64,000 bases of DNA from Dellaglioa algida DSM 15638 (GTDB lineage: Bacteria > Bacillota > Bacilli > Lactobacillales > Lactobacillaceae). The notes under the pieces were generated by a model. It was not told where the DNA came from. It ran no database searches and saw nothing but the letters and a program-made list of their open reading frames with translations. Both the position numbers and the translations under genes were made by a program. Location: contig NZ_AZDI01000004.1 of NCBI RefSeq assembly GCF_001434695.1, forward strand, positions 62,001 to 126,000. Direction: 5' to 3'. This document shows, piece by piece, positions 55,971 through 64,000 of the stretch. Position 1 is the first letter of the stretch. Every line of letters begins with the position of its first letter.

Positions 55971-56921
55971 ATGACAAAAACACCAATTATTTTAGATTGT
56001 GATCCAGGACATGATGACGCATTAGCATTAATGATGGTCATTGCTTCACCAGAATTTGATTTACGTGCAGTAACAACGTCTGCCGGGAATCAAACGCCTG
56101 ATAAAACATTTGATAATGCTTGTCGACTACTAACATTAATGGAACGAACGGATATTCCGGTTGCTAGTGGTAATAAAAAACCTTTACTTCAAGAATTAAT
56201 GATCGCTGATGCCGTTCACGGGGATACTGGGGTTGATGGAACAGTATTGCCTAAATCAGAGATTCCAGCAACTAACTTAACGGCAATTGAACTAATTGCT
56301 GAGACGCTTTCTAAGAGTGCCGAAAAAGTCACAATGGTAGTAACAGGTCCAATGACAAATATGGCTTTATTCTTAGCCGTATATCCTGAATTAAAAAGTA
56401 AAATTGAAAAAATTGTCTTCATGGGTGGATCAACTGATGTAGGAAATGTTAAGCCTGGTTCAGAATTTAATATCGCCGTAGATCCAGAATCAGCAAAAAT
56501 GGTTTTGAATGATTCAATTCCATTAGTTATGGCCGGCTTGAATTTAACTCATCAGGCACAAATCTTGGATGCAGAAATTGAAGAAATTGGTAAGATTAAC
56601 AACAAAGTAGCGCAATCAGCATACGGATTGTTGAAATTTTACGGTATTTATTATGGCCAAGAAAAATGGGGATTCCAAGGTATTCCTTTACATGATCCTT
56701 GCACGATTGCTTGGATGCTACAGCCAGAATTATTCACGAGTGGTCACTATCATGTTGATGTTGAAGTTAATGGTGATCTTACTCGAGGCGAAACGATTGT
56801 CGACAAATTTGATTTGTTAGGCCTCGAAAAAAATACAGAGGTTCTGTTGTCTATTGACCGTACAAAATTTGTTGAATTATTAATTTCAAAACTTAAAAAA
56901 TTTGATGAGTTAGTAGGATAG
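55971..56921 (+). CDS. Inosine-uridine preferring nucleoside hydrolase
   Basis: A 316-residue nucleoside N-ribohydrolase. The N-terminus PIILDCDPGHDDALALMM holds the calcium-binding DxDxxxDD motif. The second region MTNMALFLAVYPELKSKIEKIVFMGGS and the substrate loop EFNIAVDPESAKMVL, together with the late LHDPCTIAWML, complete the family pattern. It splits nucleosides into base and ribose for salvage. It is a single gene 49 bases after lepB, with its own GAGGAG ribosome site. Confidence 0.93.
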   Translation: MTKTPIILDCDPGHDDALALMMVIASPEFDLRAVTTSAGNQTPDKTFDNACRLLTLMERTDIPVASGNKKPLLQELMIADAVHGDTGVDGTVLPKSEIPATNLTAIELIAETLSKSAEKVTMVVTGPMTNMALFLAVYPELKSKIEKIVFMGGSTDVGNVKPGSEFNIAVDPESAKMVLNDSIPLVMAGLNLTHQAQILDAEIEEIGKINNKVAQSAYGLLKFYGIYYGQEKWGFQGIPLHDPCTIAWMLQPELFTSGHYHVDVEVNGDLTRGETIVDKFDLLGLEKNTEVLLSIDRTKFVELLISKLKKFDELVG

Positions 56922-57020
56922 TAAATCTTACAGGTGGCTTGTATTTCTGGACTAAATACGTTAAAGTTAAACAGGACGTGAAACATCGTTTTGTTTCACA
57001 AATAACGGAGGGCCAGTCAT

Positions 57021-57755
57021 ATGAATCCAGAAGAATTTCGTCAATCATTAGCTGAAAAAGGTATCAATTTAACAGACAGACAAATGGCACAATTTGAAAT
57101 TTACTATGAATTTTTAGTAATGACAAATGAAAACCTTAATCTGACTGCTATTACAGAAAAGTCAGACGTTTATTTGAAGCATTTTTATGATTCTTTAACG
57201 CCTGCTTTTTATTCAAAAGAAATACAAAGCGAGCCCTTATCTATTTGTGACGTCGGCGCTGGTGCCGGTTTTCCTTCAATTCCACTGAAGATTGCTTTCC
57301 CGCAATTAACGGTGACTATTGTTGATTCGTTGAACAAGCGTATCAACTTTTTGAATGAATTGGCGGACAAATTAGATATTACAGGGGTTGCTTTTTTTCA
57401 TAATCGCGCAGAAGAATTTGCGGGTAAGAAAAGCTTATACAGAGAACAATACGATATTGTAACGGCACGCGCAGTTGCCAGATTGAGCGTGTTATTTGAA
57501 TTATGTTTACCGTTAGTTAAGCTAAATGGTCAATTTATTGCATTAAAAGCGCAAAAAATGGACGAGGAACTAGCCGACGCCGAATATGCTATCAAGCTTT
57601 TAGGCGGTCAGGTTAAAGTTAATCATGAATTTAATTTACCAATTTCTAATGACGAACGTCATTTATTAGTAGTTGATAAAATTAAATTAAGTCCTAAGAA
57701 GTACCCTAGAAAGGCGGGCGTCCCTGGACGGACACCGCTTGTAGCTAAGTTATAG
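57021..57755 (+). CDS. rsmG: 16S rRNA (guanine-527 N7) methyltransferase
   Basis: A 244-residue SAM methyltransferase (GidB) that modifies G527 in the 530 loop of 16S rRNA. The opening [28 protein letters not shown] and the SAM loop [16 protein letters not shown] are the family marks, followed by VTARAVARL and the end [14 protein letters not shown]. Loss of this enzyme gives low-level streptomycin resistance in several bacteria. It begins the conserved block rsmG-noc-parA-parB. Just upstream are two half-parS sequences (56976-56985 and 56992-56999). Confidence 0.96.
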   Translation: MNPEEFRQSLAEKGINLTDRQMAQFEIYYEFLVMTNENLNLTAITEKSDVYLKHFYDSLTPAFYSKEIQSEPLSICDVGAGAGFPSIPLKIAFPQLTVTIVDSLNKRINFLNELADKLDITGVAFFHNRAEEFAGKKSLYREQYDIVTARAVARLSVLFELCLPLVKLNGQFIALKAQKMDEELADAEYAIKLLGGQVKVNHEFNLPISNDERHLLVVDKIKLSPKKYPRKAGVPGRTPLVAKL

Positions 57756-57773
57756 TCAGGAGGTCGTCAGAAA

Positions 57774-58616
57774 ATGGCATTTTCATTTTTAGGAAATCGT
57801 AAAAATCAACAAGAAGATGAAACGAATCAAAAGAAGGTTAGTGACATTTCTATTGCGGCTATTATTCCCAATCGATTTCAACCTCGTCGAGTCTTCGATA
57901 ATCAAAAAATTGAGGAATTGGCACAAACCATTAAAGAACATGGTTTGTTGCAACCTATTATTTTAAGAGAATATGAGACGGGAAAATATGAAATTATTGC
58001 TGGGGAACGTCGTTTTCGAGCGGTAACTTCATTAGATTGGAAAGAAATACCGGCAATTATTCGCGAGATGAATGACGACCAAGCGGCATCAATGGCACTG
58101 ATTGAAAACTTACAACGAGAAGAGTTAACTGCGATTGAAGAAGCGGAAGCATACAGTAAATTAATGGACTTGAACCACCTATCGCAGTCTAAATTGGCTG
58201 AAAACATGGGTAAGAGTCAGGCGTTTATTGCGAATAAATTACGGTTGCTAAAGCTAGAACATGAAGTGCAGACGGCAATTATGTCACAACAAATATCCGA
58301 GCGTCATGGTCGGGCGATGGTTAATTTAGAACCTACCGCACAAAAGAAATTACTAAAACGTATTTTAAAAGAAAAATTAACAGTTAAAGAAACTGAATTA
58401 CTCATTGCAGAGGATAAAGGTAAACCAGAACCAAAAGAAAATGAAAAAAAAGTTACAAAAAAAGCTAATCCTGATAAACGATTAGTTCTTAACACATTGA
58501 AACAGGCCGTTAAAGTTATAGAAGATAACGGTGTTACCATTAAATCAAAACAAGAAAAAACTGATTCAGGATATCGCGTCATTATTGATGTGGTTGAATC
58601 AAAAAAGGAGGGTTAA
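57774..58616 (+). CDS. noc: Nucleoid occlusion protein Noc (ParB family)
   Basis: A 280-residue ParB paralogue. The N-terminal membrane-targeting helix region (MAFSFLGNRKNQQ) is followed by the CTP-binding domain (IIPNRFQPRRVFDNQKIEELAQTI, GERRFRAVTSL, ENLQREELTAIEEAEAY), a helix-turn-helix (LSQSKLAENMGKSQAFIANKLRLLKL) and a C-terminal dimer domain. In Bacillus, Noc blocks division over the chromosome and gene order is rsmG-noc-soj-spo0J, exactly as here. I did not find clear Noc sites (ATTTCCCGGGAAAT) in the window. It overlaps neither neighbour; the gap to parA is six bases. Confidence 0.9.
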   Translation: MAFSFLGNRKNQQEDETNQKKVSDISIAAIIPNRFQPRRVFDNQKIEELAQTIKEHGLLQPIILREYETGKYEIIAGERRFRAVTSLDWKEIPAIIREMNDDQAASMALIENLQREELTAIEEAEAYSKLMDLNHLSQSKLAENMGKSQAFIANKLRLLKLEHEVQTAIMSQQISERHGRAMVNLEPTAQKKLLKRILKEKLTVKETELLIAEDKGKPEPKENEKKVTKKANPDKRLVLNTLKQAVKVIEDNGVTIKSKQEKTDSGYRVIIDVVESKKEG

Positions 58617-58622
58617 TCAAAT

Positions 58623-59390
58623 ATGGGAATTGTTATTTCATTAGCGAACCAAAAAGGCGGCGTTGGTAAAACAACAACAAGCGTGAACTTAGGCGCCTGC
58701 TTGGCCGAATTAGGTCAACGAGTCTTATTAATCGATACAGATGCCCAAGGAAATTCAACAAGTGGTGTTGGTATCGAAAAATCAACCATTAAAAAAGATA
58801 TTTACGATGTTTTAGTTAATGAATTTCCAATTAAGGACACTATTCTTCCTACGAATCATAAAGGGTTAGATATTGTTCCCGCAACAATTCAATTAGCCGG
58901 TGCCGAAATTGAATTAACACCACAAATGGCGCGTGAAACACGTCTATTGGATGCCATCAAAACAATTGAAGATCAATATGATTATATTTTAATTGATTGC
59001 CCGCCATCACTTGGCTTGATTACAATCAACGCTTTTACGGCCAGCAAATCAATTTTAATTCCTGTTCAAAGCGAGTATTACGCCTTGGAAGGTTTGAGCC
59101 AATTATTGAATACAATTCGCTTGGTTCAAAAACATTTTAATCCAGATTTAGCTATTGAAGGCGTTCTGATGACAATGTACGATGCGCGAACGAATTTAGG
59201 CGCAGAAGTTGTTTCTGAAGTTCAAAAATATTTTGCAGAAAAAGTTTACAAAACGATTATTCCGCGAAATGTCCGCTTGTCCGAAGCACCTAGTCATGGG
59301 ATGGCAATTATCGATTACGATCCTAAGTCAAAGGGTGCTCAAGTTTATATGGAATTGGCAAAGGAAGTGTTAAAGGCGCATGGCAAATAA
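58623..59390 (+). CDS. parA: Chromosome partitioning ATPase ParA (Soj)
   Basis: A 255-residue Walker-type partition ATPase. The deviant Walker A is NQKGGVGKTTTSVNLGACL (signature lysine present), the Walker A' DTDAQGNSTSGVG and Walker B LIDCPPSLGLITINA. It moves origins with ParB and regulates DnaA in Bacillus. It overlaps the parB start by 11 bases. Confidence 0.97.
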   Translation: MGIVISLANQKGGVGKTTTSVNLGACLAELGQRVLLIDTDAQGNSTSGVGIEKSTIKKDIYDVLVNEFPIKDTILPTNHKGLDIVPATIQLAGAEIELTPQMARETRLLDAIKTIEDQYDYILIDCPPSLGLITINAFTASKSILIPVQSEYYALEGLSQLLNTIRLVQKHFNPDLAIEGVLMTMYDARTNLGAEVVSEVQKYFAEKVYKTIIPRNVRLSEAPSHGMAIIDYDPKSKGAQVYMELAKEVLKAHGK

Positions 59391-60261
59391 TAAAAAAGGC
59401 CTTGGAAAAGGCATCAACGCATTATTTCAAGATGAGCTTGACCAGTACGATGACACAAAAGAATCTATTGTCCGTCTGAATTTAGATGAGATTCGGCCCA
59501 ACCCTTATCAACCACGTAAAACGTTTAATGAAGATGCGCTAAAGGAATTAGCGGCTTCAATTAAAAAATCGGGTGTCTTTCAACCAATCATCGTTAGAGA
59601 ATCAGTGATTAAAGGTTACGAAATTATTGCCGGGGAACGTCGTTTTCGCGCATCTAAATTAGCCGGTGTGGCTGACGTTCCAGCAATTGTTAGAACGATG
59701 ACCGAAGAATCAATGATGGAAGTTGCAATTTTAGAAAATCTACAGCGAGAAGAGTTATCTCCTTTAGAAGAGGCAGAAGCTTATAATACGTTGATGGAGA
59801 AATTAAATCTAACACAATCACAAGTTTCAGAACGGTTGGGCAAAAGTCGACCATATATCGCTAACTATTTACGCTTGCTAGGGTTGCCTCATGCGGTCAA
59901 AGAATTAATTCAGGCTGACCAATTATCAATGGGTCAAGCGCGAACGTTGTTGTCACTTAAAGACAAACAAAAAATTGGTACGTTAGCTAAAAGGACGGTT
60001 AAAGAAAATTTAACTGTTCGTGAATTAGAAAAAGTAATTGCCCAAATGAATGGCGAGAGTAAAAAGAATACTAAAAAAACGAACGACAGTGAAAAGTCAA
60101 TTTACGTTCAACAAAGTGAGAATTTATTAAAAGAAAAATTTGGTACACAGGTCTCTATTCAGCAAAGTAAAAAAAATGATAAAGGTAAAATCGAAATTGA
60201 TTATTTATCAACGGATGATTTGAACCGAATCTTAGACTTACTTGATATTTCACTAGATTAG
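59380..60261 (+). CDS. parB: Chromosome partitioning protein ParB (Spo0J)
   Basis: A 293-residue CTP-dependent clamp that loads at parS and spreads. Features are the N-terminal ParA-stimulating basic segment (MANNKKGLGKGINALFQDE), CTP site (IRPNPYQPRKTFNEDALKELAASIKKSGV, GERRFRASKLAG, ENLQREELSPLEEAEAYNTLMEKLNLTQ), helix-turn-helix VSERLGKSRPYIANYLRLLGL and a C-terminal dimer domain. Its sites are the parS elements at 338, 14512 and 33543, and variants at 50615 and 53384. The start overlaps parA by 11 bases. Confidence 0.97.
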   Translation: MANNKKGLGKGINALFQDELDQYDDTKESIVRLNLDEIRPNPYQPRKTFNEDALKELAASIKKSGVFQPIIVRESVIKGYEIIAGERRFRASKLAGVADVPAIVRTMTEESMMEVAILENLQREELSPLEEAEAYNTLMEKLNLTQSQVSERLGKSRPYIANYLRLLGLPHAVKELIQADQLSMGQARTLLSLKDKQKIGTLAKRTVKENLTVRELEKVIAQMNGESKKNTKKTNDSEKSIYVQQSENLLKEKFGTQVSIQQSKKNDKGKIEIDYLSTDDLNRILDLLDISLD

Positions 60262-60274
60262 GAGGTTAGTCGAT

Positions 60275-60475
60275 ATGTATGACTTACACGATATTGTTGA
60301 AATGAAAAAGCCGCATCCCTGTGGAACTAACCGCTGGGAAATTGTCCGAATGGGGATGGATATCCGCATTAAATGTTTAGGCTGCGGACACCTTATTCTA
60401 TTATCCAGACGAGAATTTGAAAAAAAGATGAAAAAAATGTTAGAAAAAGCTACGCCAGAAGATAATACAAAATAA
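60275..60475 (+). CDS. DUF951 family protein
   Basis: A 66-residue protein: MYDLHDIVEMKKPHPCGTNRWEIVRMGMDIRIKCLGCGHLILLSRREFEKKMK. Three cysteines, one in HPCG and two in KCLGCGH, suggest a zinc-binding fold. DUF951 proteins lie between parB and ychF throughout Firmicutes; a role in DNA binding or translation has been suggested but is not established. The spacing (13 bases after parB, 22 before ychF) shows operon membership. Confidence 0.93.
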   Translation: MYDLHDIVEMKKPHPCGTNRWEIVRMGMDIRIKCLGCGHLILLSRREFEKKMKKMLEKATPEDNTK

Positions 60476-60497
60476 ATGAAAAGAGTGACGCTTAATT

Positions 60498-61598
60498 ATG
60501 GCATTAACTGCAGGAATCGTAGGATTACCAAACGTAGGTAAATCAACTTTATTTAACGCAATTACAAAAGCAGGCGCAGAAATGGCTAACTATCCATTTG
60601 CGACAATTGATCCTAATGTTGGAATGGTTGAAGTTCCAGATAAACGCTTAGCTCGGATTGACGAAGTCGTCCCTGCTAAGAAAATTATTCACACAACTTT
60701 TGAATTTACAGATATTGCCGGTATTGTTAAAGGCGCAAGTAAAGGCGAAGGATTGGGTAATAAATTTTTAGAAAACATTCGTCAGGTTGATGCAATTGTG
60801 CATGTTGTTCGTGCATTTGATGATGATAATATTACGCATGTTTCTGATAAAGTTGACCCAATGGACGATATCGAAACGATTAATTTGGAACTTGTTTTTG
60901 CAGATTTGGATAGTGTTACGAAACGCTATGCTAAGGTAGAAAAAGTTGCGAGAACAAAAGATAAGGATGCTTTAGCAGAATTCAGTATCTTACAAAAAAT
61001 CAAACCGGTTCTTGAAGCTGGACATGCCGTTCGTTCGATTGAATTTGATGAAGAAGAAGAAAAATATGTTAAAGGCATGTTCTTATTAACTAATAAGCCA
61101 GTCCTTTACGTTGCTAATATCGCCGAAGATGATATGGCTGATCCTGACGCTAATAAATATGTGAAATTAATTGAATCTTTCGCCAAAGAAGAAGGTTCTG
61201 AATGCTTAGCTGTTTCTGCTAAAACGGAAGAAGAAATTGCCGAATTAGATGATGAAGATAAGTTAGATTTCCTTGAAGCTGCTGGTGTCGAAGAATCAGG
61301 ACTTGATCGTTTAATTAGAGCTTCTTACAAGTTATTAGGTTTAGCAACATTCTTCACTGCGGGTGGTGCTGAAACACGAGCATGGACCTTTAAACAGGGG
61401 ATGAAAGCACCTCAAGTTGCCGGTGTTATCCATTCAGATTTCGAACGTGGGTTTATCCGCGCCGAAACAATGTCATTTGATGACTTGGATAAAAATGGAA
61501 GTGTTGCGGCTGTTAGAGAAGCTGGTCGCTTACGTTCCGAGGGTAAGGAATATGTCGTGCAAGATGGCGATATTATTGAGTTCAGATTTAACGTCTAA
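60498..61598 (+). CDS. ychF: Ribosome-binding ATPase YchF (OLA1)
   Basis: A 366-residue OBG-like P-loop protein that prefers ATP. G1 is GLPNVGKSTLFNAIT, then ANYPFATIDPNVG, and FTDIAGIVKGASKGEGLGN is the switch II region. The helical insertion and C-terminal TGS domain (TFFTAGGAETRAWTF... GDIIEFRFNV) are complete. It modulates translation and the oxidative stress response in several bacteria. It lies downstream of parAB as in Bacillus. Confidence 0.97.
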   Translation: MALTAGIVGLPNVGKSTLFNAITKAGAEMANYPFATIDPNVGMVEVPDKRLARIDEVVPAKKIIHTTFEFTDIAGIVKGASKGEGLGNKFLENIRQVDAIVHVVRAFDDDNITHVSDKVDPMDDIETINLELVFADLDSVTKRYAKVEKVARTKDKDALAEFSILQKIKPVLEAGHAVRSIEFDEEEEKYVKGMFLLTNKPVLYVANIAEDDMADPDANKYVKLIESFAKEEGSECLAVSAKTEEEIAELDDEDKLDFLEAAGVEESGLDRLIRASYKLLGLATFFTAGGAETRAWTFKQGMKAPQVAGVIHSDFERGFIRAETMSFDDLDKNGSVAAVREAGRLRSEGKEYVVQDGDIIEFRFNV

Positions 61599-61627
61599 AT
61601 AAAATAAGTTAGTAGGAGTTGTTAACC

Positions 61628-62386
61628 ATGGCAGATGAAAATAACCTTGAAGGAACATCAGTTGAAGATAGAAATGCTTCGGCCGCTGCAAAACAAAAAG
61701 AATATCTAGAAAAAGAAACAAAGTTACAAGGCAATGGTCCTTTCGCGGGATTAACGAAACGTAATGAAGACTATGTTTACCGTTTAAATAGTATTTTAAC
61801 GGATTCAGAAATTAATAATGAAAAACGCGATACAATTATTAATGAGATCGTTGCAGAATTGCGTACTGAACAACGTAAGGGTGTAACAGCAACTAAATTA
61901 TATGGTCCGGTTAGCACAAAAGCTGCCGATATTATCATGGGACCTCAGAAAAAAGCTGCAGAACCATCAACGAGTTTTTGGTTGACTGTTCTGGATAATG
62001 GCTTGATGATGCTAGCAATTTTCGCTGCCATGTATGCTGTGACAGGATTTATGAATAAAACAAGTTTAGAGGCCGGCGATTCAGGTGCCGGTGGATTATT
62101 GACACTACTCTTGACATCAATCTTGGGTGGAATGGGCGCAGCACTTTTCTACAAAAAATATGGGCCTAATGTCAAAAAAGAAGACAAACCAGCTTTCTGG
62201 GTTACATTACTCGTAATGATTGCTTTCATCGCTGTTTGGATTCTTGCCTACATGTTAGTAGCATTGATTCCAGGACCACTTAATTCAATATTACCAGCAG
62301 CTGTATATGTTGTAATTGCAGCTATCGCATTTGTGGCAAGACTTTATATTAAACGTCGCTATAATATTAATCGTACAATGTTTTAG
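61628..62386 (+). CDS. DUF1129 family membrane protein
   Basis: A 252-residue protein. A hydrophilic N-terminal half (about 1-115, with SKLNGxE-like segments and EKRDTIINEIVAELRTEQRKG) is followed by four membrane helices (about 122-140, 155-175, 190-210, 218-240) and a basic tail KRRYNINR. The pattern GPVSTKAADIIMGP followed by the helices matches DUF1129, common in lactobacilli between ychF and guaB. The function is unknown. The start was set at 61628 (AGGAG nine bases upstream); the frame opens three codons earlier. Confidence 0.88.
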   Translation: MADENNLEGTSVEDRNASAAAKQKEYLEKETKLQGNGPFAGLTKRNEDYVYRLNSILTDSEINNEKRDTIINEIVAELRTEQRKGVTATKLYGPVSTKAADIIMGPQKKAAEPSTSFWLTVLDNGLMMLAIFAAMYAVTGFMNKTSLEAGDSGAGGLLTLLLTSILGGMGAALFYKKYGPNVKKEDKPAFWVTLLVMIAFIAVWILAYMLVALIPGPLNSILPAAVYVVIAAIAFVARLYIKRRYNINRTMF

Positions 62387-62403
62387 ATTCAGTAACGACT
62401 GGA

Positions 62404-62438
62404 AAAAGAGTTCAAGTAAAATTTTTGAGCTCTTTTTT
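62404..62438 (+). terminator. Terminator of the parAB-ychF-DUF1129 operon
   Basis: A 10-bp stem (AAGAGTTCAA / TTGAGCTCTT with one G-U pair) followed by a T run. Confidence 0.88.
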
Positions 62439-62485
62439 GCTACAATCACGAACGATTACAACTTAATAAGAATCAGACAATAGCC

Positions 62486-62515
62486 TTGACCAGGGTTGAA
62501 CTTATCTGGTATGTT
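62486..62515 (+). promoter_or_regulatory. guaB promoter
   Basis: TTGACC (62486-62491), 18 bp, TATGTT (62510-62515) with an upstream TGG (extended -10). It lies 35 bp before guaB. I see no purine riboswitch in the leader. Confidence 0.75.
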
Positions 62516-62529
62516 AGTAAACAAAATAA

Positions 62530-64000
<1,471 letters not shown>

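Overview
This window is the replication-origin region of a low-GC Gram-positive bacterium. It is most likely a member of the Lactobacillales (Lactobacillaceae type): it has the gene order rpmH/dnaA-dnaN-yaaA-recF-gyrB-gyrA-rpsF-ssb-rpsR-gdpP-rplI-dnaB-purA-walRKHIJ-htrA-rlmH, a WxL-type cell-surface cluster with paired DUF916/DUF3324 proteins, LysM-NlpC/P60 hydrolases, and no sporulation genes. I cannot name the species from the sequence alone. The chromosome is reversed relative to the usual presentation. oriC lies at about 29.9-31.7 kb; genes to its left are mostly on the minus strand and genes to its right mostly on the plus strand, so most are co-directional with replication.

Left arm. 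1-6.2 kb is accessory: a partial family 2 glycosyltransferase, a glutathione-reductase-like flavoprotein, an ABC-2 exporter operon with its LytTR regulator and a DUF3021 membrane protein (with a LytTR-type direct repeat upstream), and a 14-TM DHA2 drug exporter. 6.3-14.2 kb is the rlmH / htrA / walJIHKR block. It includes a DnaA-box cluster between rlmH and htrA, and a possible leader peptide overlapping the htrA start. A tRNA-Lys, a perfect parS site and two tandem paralogous genes of unknown function follow. 15.6-31.3 kb is the core block purA, dnaB, rplI, gdpP, rpsR-ssb-rpsF, gyrA, gyrB, recF, yaaA, dnaN, dnaA.

Right arm. rpmH-rnpA-yidC, then a PspC protein and a head-on aldo/keto reductase that separate yidC from its usual partner khpB (jag). 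An OhrR-type MarR regulator, mnmE (preceded by a strong promoter and an attenuator-like terminator) and mnmG come next. 39.4-43.9 kb holds two zinc-ribbon membrane proteins (one TcaA-like), an XRE regulator, a small ORF and a YdcF-type protein. 44.1-50.5 kb is a five-gene WxL surface-complex cluster, including a 50-residue membrane protein. 50.6-53.4 kb is metal handling: a CadD-type exporter with a CzrA-like zinc sensor, then two tandem VIT/CCC1-type transporters, with an unusual tRNA-Ala between. After a LysM/P60 hydrolase, lepB and a nucleoside hydrolase comes the conserved chromosome-segregation block rsmG-noc-parA-parB-DUF951-ychF, a DUF1129 membrane protein, and guaB running off the end.

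Three perfect and two near-perfect parS sites are spread over the window, matching the ParA/ParB/Noc genes encoded here. No prophage, insertion sequence or CRISPR array was seen. The most interesting unexplained items are the mnmE attenuator/small RNA, the htrA leader ORF, the LytTR-type operator, the origin-distal DnaA-box cluster, the tRNA-Ala lacking U33, and the small WxL-cluster membrane protein.
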